From assembly GCA_020721965.1 (NCBI GenBank), contig DYLS01000015.1, forward strand, positions 1-51,695: a stretch of DNA of 51,695 nucleotides, given 5' to 3'. Positions 44,690 through 51,695 of this stretch are shown piece by piece. The stretch comes from Blastopirellula marina (lineage in GTDB: Bacteria; Planctomycetota; Planctomycetia; Pirellulales; Thermoguttaceae). Every line of letters begins with the position of its first letter. Position 1 is the first letter of the stretch. Both the position numbers and the translations under genes were made by a program. A model generated the notes under the pieces. The model was not told where the DNA came from. It saw only the letters and a list, made by a program, of their open reading frames with translations, and ran no database searches.

Positions 44690-44788
44690 ATTGTCATTTC
44701 GATGAGCGTTAGCGAGGGGGAATCCTAACCCTTGTCGGCAAGAGCTTCCGCGCTCCGCAAGATTTCTCGCTTCGCTCGAAATGGCAAG
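44690..44788 (-). repeat. Family C inverted-repeat element (about 99 bp)
   Basis: TTGTCATTTCGATGAGCG at the left and CGCTTCGCTCGAAATGGCAA at the right are imperfect inverted copies. One arm translates as FRAKREILR, a peptide commonly seen as a false ORF in such repeats. The arm matches 18183-18225. No target duplication is clear. It lies in the 335-bp gap between the acetyltransferase and deacetylase genes. Confidence 0.6.
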
Positions 44789-44856
44789 TAAACGAGCCTT
44801 TCTGGAGGCACGGAACCCCTGGGAACGACTACTTTTTTTCGAAACCGGCGACCGCC

Positions 44857-45861
44857 ATGCAAAACAACTGGAGATTGCCTTTGCTGAGGGCGTACTACTG
44901 GGCCACGTTGCCGGCACGCAGACGGCGCTTGCGCACCTGGGCCGCGGACGGTATCGCCCCCATCACGATCCTGTTTTACCACCGGGTGCATGAAGACCGG
45001 GCCACCCCTTGGACAACGCATCCCAGGGCCTTCCGACGGCAGATCGCCTGGTTGCTGGACCACGCCGATCTCGTCTCGCTGCAAGAGGCCCAGACGCGTT
45101 TGCAGCGCGGCAATTTCAGCTGTCGACCCACGGTGGCCATTACCTTCGACGACGGCTACGAGGACAATCTCGCCTCCGCTCTGCCCTTGCTGATTCAACA
45201 TGCCGTTCCTTGCACTTATTTTGTGACGGCCGAAAATGTGCTTCGTGGCCTGCCCTTCGAGCACGACCGAGCGTACGGGGTCAGCCCCCGGCCACACACC
45301 GCGGCACACATTCGCGATCTGGCCGCATCGGGCGTGGAGATCGGCTCGCACGCTTGGAGCCACCGCGACTTCGGAGCCTTGGATGCCGATACCACGCGTC
45401 GCGAGTTCATCGATTCGCGCCGCGCGCTGGAGGACATCATCTCCGCACCGATTACGCGGTTTGCGTTTCCGTTCGGCCGGCCCGAGAACGCGCCGCCACA
45501 TGCCATCGCCCTAGCGCGCGAGTGCGGCTATGGCGCGGTCTGCACGGCCTACGGCGGATACAACGTCCCCCCCTGCGACGGCTTCGTACTCCGGCGATTC
45601 CATGGAGACGATCCCTGGATTCGGATGGCGAATCGGGTAACGGTGGATACTCGCCTGCTCGATGTGCCCTGGGGCGTTGCGGCGGCTGCGATGGCTTGCG
45701 ACGCGAACCGTGGCATCCCCCCCGCAATCAGCCAGGCGCGATCGCCGTCGCCTGCCGCGACCAGCGACGCCCTCGCACTCTCGCACGTGGCCGCCACACC
45801 GCTTGAGGTCGCGAATCCAACTTCCAACCGTCCGTCCGAATGGGACGCTGCCGTCCCCTAG
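44857..45861 (+). CDS. Polysaccharide deacetylase (NodB domain, CE4)
   Basis: The product is 334 aa. The NodB domain spans about residues 35-255. ILFYHRVHEDRATPW starts it. TVAITFDDGYEDNLASALPL holds the catalytic and metal-binding aspartates, VEIGSHAWSHRDFGAL provides the HxxxH metal ligands, and RFAFPFGRPENAP is the next motif. The last 70 residues are low-complexity. No signal peptide is evident, so the enzyme may act at the membrane or in the cytoplasm. It would remove N-acetyl groups from a polysaccharide or its intermediate. It lies between the acetyltransferase and the flippase-glycosyltransferase gene. Confidence 0.9.
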   Translation: MQNNWRLPLLRAYYWATLPARRRRLRTWAADGIAPITILFYHRVHEDRATPWTTHPRAFRRQIAWLLDHADLVSLQEAQTRLQRGNFSCRPTVAITFDDGYEDNLASALPLLIQHAVPCTYFVTAENVLRGLPFEHDRAYGVSPRPHTAAHIRDLAASGVEIGSHAWSHRDFGALDADTTRREFIDSRRALEDIISAPITRFAFPFGRPENAPPHAIALARECGYGAVCTAYGGYNVPPCDGFVLRRFHGDDPWIRMANRVTVDTRLLDVPWGVAAAAMACDANRGIPPAISQARSPSPAATSDALALSHVAATPLEVANPTSNRPSEWDAAVP

Positions 45862-45906
45862 CAACGCCAAGGTGGCCTCACCCCCGCGACCAGTCCCAAG
45901 GTTTCC

Positions 45907-48900
45907 ATGACACAGGCAATGACTTCTCAGACCGAACCGACTCCACTAGGGGCCGCTGCCGCAAGCCTTGACCCGGTTCGCGATTCCGACCCCGCTCAGC
46001 GCGGCGGCCTCACCGGCACACTCGCCGGGAGCGTCATGTTGGTGATGGCCGCGGCCGTTCTCCAACGCGGCGTGGGTTTCATCCGCGCAACCTGGTTTTG
46101 CCGACAACTCGACCCCCGAGAATTGGGGCTATGGGATGCCGCCTTCGGTTTCCTGATGACGGCCGGGCCGCTGATCGTCCTGGCCCTGGCTGGCTGCCTG
46201 GGGCGGTATGTCGAGCACTACCGGAGCCGCGGGCGATTGGGGACCTTCGTACGGCGCACGGCGACGGCCTACGCCCTTTTGGCCGTCCTGGGCACGGCCG
46301 TGATCTTTCTGGCCGCGGAGCCCCTGGCCAGCCTTCTCTTCAACGACCGCCAGCAAGTGGGGACCGTCCGCCTATTGGCCGGTGTGCTGCTGATCGTCAC
46401 CGCGTTCAACTTTACGTACGAACTGATGACCGCTCTCCGTCGCACCACCTGGATCGCCGGTTTGCAGTTGACCAATAGCCTGCTCTTCGCAGCCATCGGC
46501 GCGGGATTGCTGCTTTGTTGGCAGGCTACCGCCGTGAGCGTGATCCTGGCCTACGGCGCGGCGTGCGCTGTGACGGTCGTAGCGGCGTTGTGGGGGCTGC
46601 GCAATTATCCTTTCCACGATTCCCAGTCGGGAAGTCCGCCAACGCACCGCCAATTCTGGCCCAAATTATTGCTCTTTAGCGTGTCCATTTGGGCCGCCTC
46701 GACCGTGTCGAACCTGTTCGAGACGGCCGACCGATACATGATCTTGCATCTCTTGCCCGATGGTCCAGCCGCCGCCCTCACCCGGCTGGGCGACTACCAC
46801 GCATCGCGATTGGTCCCCACCTTGATGGTCTCGCTTGCCGCCCTGGTCGCCGCGGTTGCCATGCCGCACTTGAGCCACGAATGGGAGGCGGGCAGGCACG
46901 CTGCCGTGGGCGCCCAAGTGCGATTGTTGCTGAAGCTCTTTGGCGGCCTGCTTCTTTTAGCCTCGGCCGTTCTGCTCTGGCTGGTACCCGTACTCTTCGG
47001 CGTCCTGTTTGCGGGCAAATATCCTGCGGGATTGGCCATCCTGCCCCTCACCATCATCTACTGCTTATGGTATGCCATGTTCGTGATCCTCCAGAACTAC
47101 GTCATCTGCTGGGAAAAGGCCTCCCTGGCGGGAGTGGCGATGGCACTGGGTTTGGCTGTGAACATCGCGTTGAATGGCCTCCTGCTGCCGATTTTCGGGT
47201 TGCCGGGCGCGGTGGCCGCTACCGCCACGGCAAACTTCGCGGCCCTCGCATTGCTGGCCGTGATGTGCCGTGGCCTCGGTTGGCAGCTCGATCGCGGTAC
47301 CGCCTTCGCCTTCGCCCTCCCTCTGTTCGCGCTGGCCGAACCGGCAATCTTCTCGGCCGTGCTGGGCGGCGTCATCGTTTGGGCATGGTGGGGTAAAACC
47401 CTTCTTACCCCCGAAGAAAAACGATTGATCGAGGCATACCTGAAACGTATCCTGCCCCTTTCCCGCCAGCGGTCCGACATCCCTGCGGACGGCGGGGCGG
47501 GTTCGCCGGCGTCGGGCCTCACGGCCTCTTCTACGGTCCGTACCACGGTGTCTTCTACGGCTTGTTCAACGGTCGCGTCCACGGATCGTTCCACAGTCTC
47601 GTCCACGGTCTCTTCTCCGGTTTCGTCTCCGGTTTCGTCTCCAGTATCTTCAACCGTCTCCTCTCCGGTGTCTGCGACCGTCTCGTCTCCGGTCTCTTCC
47701 ACGGCCCATCCGCGATTGGCATTCGAACCGCAAGCCCAGAACGCGGCACCAGCCGTCGTGGGGGTCTCCCGGCCTGCACGGACCGAGAGCAAGGCCCTGT
47801 CGCTTGGCACAACACAAGTCGCGAAGAATCCCATTTCTCTCCACCCCGCACAACTTGAGAGGAAACCCATGTCTCTCCGCACTGCCCAGTCCATCCGGTA
47901 CGCCCCAATCAGCCCCTTCTGCCGTCGCCACGTCCATCGGCCGCTGGGAAACCGCGAACCGCTGCGTGTCATGTTCGTCATCACCTGCATGCCCGTAGGA
48001 GGTGCGGAAAGGTTGCTAGTGGAAATTGTGCGGCGGCTGGACCGGCAGCGTTTCCAGCCGGAATTGTGTTGCCTGAAGTATCTGGGACCACAGGGAGAGG
48101 TGCTCGCTGAGGAGGTGCCCACCTTCTCGGGCCTATTGGCGAACAAATATGACCTTCGCGTTCTGCCGCGTTTGACGCGGTTGATGCGGCAGCGACGGAT
48201 CGATGCTGTGATAACAGTAGGGACGGGCGGGGACAAAATGTTTTGGGGGCGATTGGCGGCGTTTCTGGCGGGCGTGCCCGTCATCGCCTCGGCCCTCCAT
48301 TCCACCGGCCTTCCCGACCACGTGGAGCGACTCAATCGTTTGCTGGCCCCCATCACGGACGCTTTCATCGGGGTCGCCGCAAGCCATGGACGCTACTTGG
48401 CCGAGCACGAAGGCTGCCCAGCCGATCGGGTGCAAGTGATCGTCAACGGCGTGGATACTCTCCGCTTTCGCCCCATGCCGCCCGATTACGAGCTGCGCCG
48501 CCAGCTCAGCGCAGAGGAGCACCACCACGTCGCGGCGATCGTGGCGGCACTGCGACCGGAGAAGAATCACGAACTCTTTCTCCAGGCGGCCGCGAGGATA
48601 TTCGCCGTGGACCCAGAGGCCCGATTTTGGATCATCGGCGATGGCTGGCGGCGTGAATCCCTGGAGCGCATGTCCGCCACCTTGCTGCCGCCCGGCATCG
48701 TGCATTTCCTGGGCACCCGGGGTGACGTCCCCGAACTCTTGTCCTGCACGGATGTGGTAGTGCTCAGCTCGCACATGGAAGCCAATCCGCTCTCCATTCT
48801 CGAGGCGATGGCTTGCGGCAAGCCCGTGGTGGCCACCCGCGTCGGCTCGATCCCGGAAAATATCGACGACGGCGTCCACGGCTGTTTAGTGCCGCCCGGA

Positions 48901-49200
48901 GATGCCCAGGCCTTGGCGGACCGCTGTCTGGAACTCTTTCGCAATCCACAGTTGGCCCAAGCCATGGGGCTGGCCGGCCATGCCCGGGTGATGCGGCAGG
49001 CCTCGATCGAACGCACCGTCCTCGGATACGAAGACCTGATCCTGCGAATTTATGCCGCCAAATGCGGTGGATCTATACCAGATCGCGATACCGCACCGAA
49101 CGAGGTCCAACAGGAGAGCCGCCGCCAAAAAGATGCCTTCCTCGCCGTATGCGACACCGAAATCCCCGCATCCGAAGCAGCGCCGGTCTTGATGCAGTGA
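45907..49200 (+). CDS. Flippase-GT4 glycosyltransferase fusion (or two in-frame genes)
   Basis: One open frame of 1097 aa. Residues about 35-510 are a Wzx-like polysaccharide flippase with 12-14 transmembrane helices (GGLTGTLAGSVMLVMAAAVL, then LQRGVGFIRATWF). Residues about 540-600 are a Ser/Val/Thr/Pro repeat coded by 12-bp tandem units, followed by three 12-residue SLxxxQ repeats (632-667). Residues about 685-1060 are a GT4 (GT-B) glycosyltransferase: FVITCMPVGGAERLLVEIVR, VIVNGVDTLRFRP, IVAALRPEKNHELFLQAA, and EANPLSILEAMACGKPVVAT with the ExxxxxxxE motif. The ATG at 47869 has a good Shine-Dalgarno, so the GT4 part could be translated separately. It would export lipid-linked units and add sugars in the same pathway as the neighbouring genes. 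Confidence 0.8.
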   Translation: MTQAMTSQTEPTPLGAAAASLDPVRDSDPAQRGGLTGTLAGSVMLVMAAAVLQRGVGFIRATWFCRQLDPRELGLWDAAFGFLMTAGPLIVLALAGCLGRYVEHYRSRGRLGTFVRRTATAYALLAVLGTAVIFLAAEPLASLLFNDRQQVGTVRLLAGVLLIVTAFNFTYELMTALRRTTWIAGLQLTNSLLFAAIGAGLLLCWQATAVSVILAYGAACAVTVVAALWGLRNYPFHDSQSGSPPTHRQFWPKLLLFSVSIWAASTVSNLFETADRYMILHLLPDGPAAALTRLGDYHASRLVPTLMVSLAALVAAVAMPHLSHEWEAGRHAAVGAQVRLLLKLFGGLLLLASAVLLWLVPVLFGVLFAGKYPAGLAILPLTIIYCLWYAMFVILQNYVICWEKASLAGVAMALGLAVNIALNGLLLPIFGLPGAVAATATANFAALALLAVMCRGLGWQLDRGTAFAFALPLFALAEPAIFSAVLGGVIVWAWWGKTLLTPEEKRLIEAYLKRILPLSRQRSDIPADGGAGSPASGLTASSTVRTTVSSTACSTVASTDRSTVSSTVSSPVSSPVSSPVSSTVSSPVSATVSSPVSSTAHPRLAFEPQAQNAAPAVVGVSRPARTESKALSLGTTQVAKNPISLHPAQLERKPMSLRTAQSIRYAPISPFCRRHVHRPLGNREPLRVMFVITCMPVGGAERLLVEIVRRLDRQRFQPELCCLKYLGPQGEVLAEEVPTFSGLLANKYDLRVLPRLTRLMRQRRIDAVITVGTGGDKMFWGRLAAFLAGVPVIASALHSTGLPDHVERLNRLLAPITDAFIGVAASHGRYLAEHEGCPADRVQVIVNGVDTLRFRPMPPDYELRRQLSAEEHHHVAAIVAALRPEKNHELFLQAAARIFAVDPEARFWIIGDGWRRESLERMSATLLPPGIVHFLGTRGDVPELLSCTDVVVLSSHMEANPLSILEAMACGKPVVATRVGSIPENIDDGVHGCLVPPGDAQALADRCLELFRNPQLAQAMGLAGHARVMRQASIERTVLGYEDLILRIYAAKCGGSIPDRDTAPNEVQQESRRQKDAFLAVCDTEIPASEAAPVLMQ
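47524..47703 (+). repeat. In-frame tandem array, 12-bp period (15 units)
   Basis: Fifteen 12-bp units with consensus GTCTCKTCYACG run without slippage and encode SSTV/SSPV repeats. They are followed by three 36-bp units (47800-47835, 47836-47871, 47872-47907) encoding SLxxxQ repeats. Together they make up most of the linker between the flippase and GT4 parts. The opposite strand also stays open. Confidence 0.85.
47857..47871 (+). promoter_or_regulatory. Internal ribosome binding site and ATG before the GT4 part
   Basis: GAGAGGA (47857-47863) is followed after five nt by an ATG (47869-47871) in the same frame as the upstream flippase. The ATG is the last codon of the second 36-bp repeat; the matching codon in the first repeat is ATT with a poorer upstream sequence. 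It could start a separate GT4 protein of about 443 aa. Confidence 0.5.
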
Positions 49201-49408
49201 TGGCACAGGTCCTCCGGCACCAGTCCGTGTCGGCACCGGGCCGTCGGCACCGGGCCGCATATCCCACGCCTTTGCAGCGCTGCCAAATGGCACCGCCAGG
49301 GTTTCGTCCCGGAACACCGTTTGGGTTACCCCCGGCGACCCTCCACAGTGACCTTTCACAGTGACCTTACGTGGCGACATTACGTGGCGACTTTACGCGG
49401 GGACATCT
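49201..49408. repeat. Two degenerate tandem arrays, 14-bp and 13-bp periods
   Basis: From 49201, units TGGCACAGGTCCTC, CGGCACCGGGCCGT and CGGCACCGGGCCGC show a period of about 14 bp (one unit is 16). From 49331 to 49408, six units in strict 13-bp phase include CACAGTGACCTTT, CACAGTGACCTTA, CGTGGCGACATTA and CGTGGCGACTTTA. They begin directly after the GT4 stop. The rest of the gap to 49631 holds no recognised gene. Confidence 0.7.
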
Positions 49409-49631
49409 GTGATCGCGTTTTCATGACAGCCTCGCACCCACCGCCCTGAAGCGATTCAGGGGAACGATCTGCCTTGGAATAAGCTAGACTTCCCTTGGAG
49501 CAGTCATGCTCCTGGTGATCGGGGACCGCGACGTTCGCAACGGGGCGGATCGCGTCCATTCAATGTATTGCCTTGACAAAAAGGCGCAGGGATCGCGGGC
49601 GTCACCCCATCGGGCAGGGAGAAGGTCCATC

Positions 49632-51317
49632 ATGTTGTGGCTGTTCTTTATCGTGGTGACCGCGCTGAACCTGGCCTTGGGGGTCGCTACGGCAATCTAT
49701 ATACGCGGCCAACTGGACCATCTCCGCACGGACGAAGCGACGGAGATCGCGAAAGCCGCCGCGGCATCAACCGGCGGTACCCGAACGAGAAAAGCCCGCG
49801 AGCCTGCGTCGGAGCCGCCCACGGCGGATTCCAAAACCGCCGCCCCAAGCTCCCGACTGGACCGTGACGAGGCGGTGCCTGCCGACCTCGCCGAGCCTCG
49901 CGACAGTCTTGCAGGGAATCATCCCCCTCACCCCACCGATACCGACCCAGCGGGAGACGAAACAGGTCCCGTCGGCGCTGGCTCGACGGGAGTGGATCCG
50001 GAACCGGCCCAGCCCTCGGCCCAGGGCGAAATTCAATCCGATGATTGGGCCAAGGTGACCGCGGAGATCGCCAAGGGCGAAGTGCGCGAGGACTTCTTCG
50101 AGAACGGCTCCGGCGGGTCATCGCCCCTGGGAGACGCTGCAACGAGTGATCCTCCCGGGCCGGACGACCATCCCGCAGCCGCCGAGGGCGCAGCGGACCA
50201 CAAATCCGCGGAAACGGAGGCTCTCGAAGCCGCCGCGGAAGATTCAGCGGCCACCGACATCGATGACGACACAGAAGATCTCGAATCCATCTCCGCCGCG
50301 CTGCAACGGAACGCCGAGTGGGAATCGCGTCTGGTTATGATGGATTCCGATCTGCATCTCTCCGCAGCCGCCAATTCCGCCGACGTGGCCAAGGCGTTGG
50401 ATCGTGTTTCCCGACTGGGCCGGGATTACCTGGCCGATCTCGCCACGCTGCGAGAGAATTTCCCCCAGGTGGATCATCCCCTCCCCGAGGTAACCCTGGT
50501 CCGCGAGGATCTGCTAGCCGACTGGGAGGCGACTGCCGCGGCAGCGCAGGCGGCCTTGCACGAGCTTGCTCTACTAGACGCCCGCGGTGACTTTGCCTCC
50601 ACGCAGCATCAAATGCGGATCCTCTGGAATCGATTGTTGTCGGAGTGCTACCGTCTGCGGGATCGGTTGCAGTGGGCCTTTGCCGCCCGGGCGACCTGCG
50701 ACGGCATCGACTCCTCGAACTTCCCCAGTGAGCGTCTGGACCCTCGGACGGGATATCTGACACCGCTGGGGCTGCACCTGCACCTCCGCCCGTGGTGGGA
50801 TAGCGCCGGCCGGCTTCATCGTCCTCTTTTGGCCGCCCTCATCGACGCCGACCGGCTTCGCGAGTGGAACGAACGGCTCGGCCACCCCGCGGTGAACGAC
50901 GTAGCGGTCGCCCTCGCCAATTTTATCCGTCAAATCCCCCGGCAGGAGGCGGTCTTTGCCCGCCTGGGCGCCGCTCGATTCCTCCTTCTCAGCAGCGAGC
51001 TGGACGCCCGAAGTTGGACCCAATTGGTGGAAAAAATCCGCCAATCCGTGGAGACAGCGTCATTCGAGTACCAAGGACACGCGATCCAATTGACTATCGC
51101 CGCCGCCGTGGCGGAATTGAGCGCCGACGACACCTCACGGAGCTTTTTCGACCGCCTGGAGACGGCTTTGGCGGAAGCCAAGCGAGCCGGAGGAAACCGA
51201 ACCTACGCCGATAACAAGGGGCAGGCGACCCCCATCGTTCCCGCCAACCTCAAGGTCCACGAGCAAACCATTCACGTGGACGCATCGGTGTCGGAACCGG
51301 TGGCCGTCGAATCCTGA
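49632..51317 (+). CDS. Membrane protein with degenerate GGDEF domain
   Basis: The product is 561 aa from the ATG at 49632 (GGAGAAGG upstream). One N-terminal transmembrane helix (LWLFFIVVTALNLALGVATA) leads to an acidic Pro/Ala/Glu-rich region (about 45-210). A helical region of about 150 residues follows. The C-terminal part (about 405-545) has the GGDEF-domain layout: LDPRTGYLTPLGL, LLAALIDADRLREWNERLGH, then the strand where GGDEF should be, which reads RLGAARFLLL, and ALAEAKRAGGNRTY at the end. The signature is therefore lost and diguanylate cyclase activity is unlikely; a binding or scaffolding role is inference. It lies downstream of the polysaccharide genes. Confidence 0.7.
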   Translation: MLWLFFIVVTALNLALGVATAIYIRGQLDHLRTDEATEIAKAAAASTGGTRTRKAREPASEPPTADSKTAAPSSRLDRDEAVPADLAEPRDSLAGNHPPHPTDTDPAGDETGPVGAGSTGVDPEPAQPSAQGEIQSDDWAKVTAEIAKGEVREDFFENGSGGSSPLGDAATSDPPGPDDHPAAAEGAADHKSAETEALEAAAEDSAATDIDDDTEDLESISAALQRNAEWESRLVMMDSDLHLSAAANSADVAKALDRVSRLGRDYLADLATLRENFPQVDHPLPEVTLVREDLLADWEATAAAAQAALHELALLDARGDFASTQHQMRILWNRLLSECYRLRDRLQWAFAARATCDGIDSSNFPSERLDPRTGYLTPLGLHLHLRPWWDSAGRLHRPLLAALIDADRLREWNERLGHPAVNDVAVALANFIRQIPRQEAVFARLGAARFLLLSSELDARSWTQLVEKIRQSVETASFEYQGHAIQLTIAAAVAELSADDTSRSFFDRLETALAEAKRAGGNRTYADNKGQATPIVPANLKVHEQTIHVDASVSEPVAVES

Positions 51318-51389
51318 TCGCCGATCCCGCTGGTCGAGGTGCCGGTCGCTCGGGCTGCCGCATCGGCCCCAATGGCAACACGGGTACCC

Positions 51390-51497
51390 GGTGCGACAGC
51401 ATGACTCGGTGCAGCACTGTTCTACGGTGCCATACTGTTACATGGCGCATCACCGGTACGGGTTGCGGCATCTGTGTGAGTAGCCGCATCCTCCGCG
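51390..51497 (-). repeat. Degenerate tandem array, 18-bp period, overlapping a gene end
   Basis: Six 18-bp units: GGTGCGACAGCATGACTC, GGTGCAGCACTGTTCTAC, GGTGCCATACTGTTACAT, GGCGCATCACCGGTACGG, GTTGCGGCATCTGTGTGA and GTAGCCGCATCCTCCGCG. On the minus strand the array supplies the last 25 or so codons of the CPBP gene as six-residue repeats, and its stop codon (51422-51424) lies within the second unit. Confidence 0.75.
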
Positions 51498-51695
51498 ACC
51501 ACTTTGCCACGTCCGCAGTGTACCAATACGACTAGCACCAAAAAGTCGTAAGCGGCGTGCGTCACGACCGGCACCAGCAGGTTGCCTGTCAGCGCGAAGC
51601 AGCATCCCAAGTACGCGCCCAAAACCGCGGCGCCGACGACGTAGAGGCGGGTCAAGGGATGGGCCAGGCCGAAGGCTACGGCCGCCATGAGGATG
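51422..51695 (-). CDS. CPBP/CAAX-type intramembrane protease, C-terminal part
   Basis: Only the C-terminal 91 or so codons are in the window; the start lies beyond the right edge. AVAFGLAHPLTRLYV contains the second catalytic motif (FGxxH), and VVTHAAYDFLVLVVL is the third motif (HxxxD) of the family. Two hydrophobic helices are visible between them. Members are membrane-embedded metalloproteases with roles from protein processing to bacteriocin immunity. The last 25 residues (AEDAATHTDAATRTGDAPCN) come from an 18-bp tandem array and are probably not part of the fold. Confidence 0.75.
   Translation of the reverse strand, partial: ILMAAVAFGLAHPLTRLYVVGAAVLGAYLGCCFALTGNLLVPVVTHAAYDFLVLVVLVHCGRGKVVAEDAATHTDAATRTGDAPCNSMAP

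Noticed and set aside
47097-48368. Minus-strand open frame (423 codons) opposite the flippase-GT4 gene
   Set aside because: It stays open because the 12-bp repeats lack stops on both strands. It shows no domain, and the plus strand has clear enzyme motifs.
1-51695. tRNA or rRNA genes
   Set aside because: No cloverleaf with a GGTTCGAATC-type T-arm and no rRNA signature was recognised by eye. A covariance-model scan would be needed to exclude them.

Overview
This looks like a chromosomal segment of a planctomycete, most likely of the Pirellulales or a thermophilic relative such as Thermoguttaceae (the family assignment is inference). The reasons are high GC, a DUF1598 secreted protein, a planctomycete-type J-domain-like protein with a DPYRKWLGIP start, a secreted sulfatase, a Tat-exported Gfo/Idh/MocA oxidoreductase, a large secreted GH42-like protein, and intergenic DNA full of degenerate short-period tandem arrays. 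No rRNA, tRNA, CRISPR array or complete autonomous transposon was recognised.

Layout. 1-1079 is non-coding and repeat-rich. 1080-3584 holds thioredoxin reductase and asparaginyl-tRNA synthetase. 3928-7160 (minus) holds a secreted SH3 protein and a small membrane TPR protein. 7473-10633 (minus) holds GAPDH, with a good promoter, and CstA. 11055-15192 (minus) holds two exported proteins probably used on carbohydrates. 15762-16982 holds RdgB and a HIT protein. 17083-18139 is a dead DNA methyltransferase split by a 166-bp miniature element. 18677-22774 (minus) is a four-gene run in the order rtcB, PEBP, DUF434, trpC, with overlapping starts and stops. 23279-25455 is a queuosine precursor cluster (queF divergent from queC and queE). 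25609-27171 (minus) is a sulfatase. 27455-29401 is nrfHA, the ammonifying nitrite reductase. 30131-31540 is DUF1598, with a clear terminator. 31953-34700 holds a GT2 glycosyltransferase and an MgtC/DUF4010 protein. 34968-38512 is an AmmeMemoRadiSam locus: a radical SAM enzyme, then a single protein joining AMMECR1 and Memo domains around an unassigned middle domain. 39163-49200 is an exopolysaccharide locus: Wzy-like and Wzz-like genes on the minus strand, and a CelD-like acetyltransferase, a polysaccharide deacetylase and a flippase-GT4 protein on the plus strand. The window ends with a membrane protein carrying a degenerate GGDEF domain and a partial CPBP protease.

The most interesting non-genic content is of two kinds. 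(1) Miniature inverted-repeat elements. Family A has three copies (163, 166 and 166 bp) with 14-bp termini CTGGACTTTTGCAA and 6-bp target duplications; one copy lies inside the methyltransferase and one lies directly after the nrfA stop codon. Family B has two copies with termini TTAGTCCAAACTTCC. Family C is a shorter palindromic repeat. (2) Degenerate tandem arrays whose period differs from locus to locus. In non-coding DNA the periods are 11, 12, 13, 14, 17 and 19 bp. Where an array lies in or runs into a gene, the periods are 12, 15, 18 and 36 bp, all multiples of three. One such array forms the linker that joins the flippase to its glycosyltransferase.
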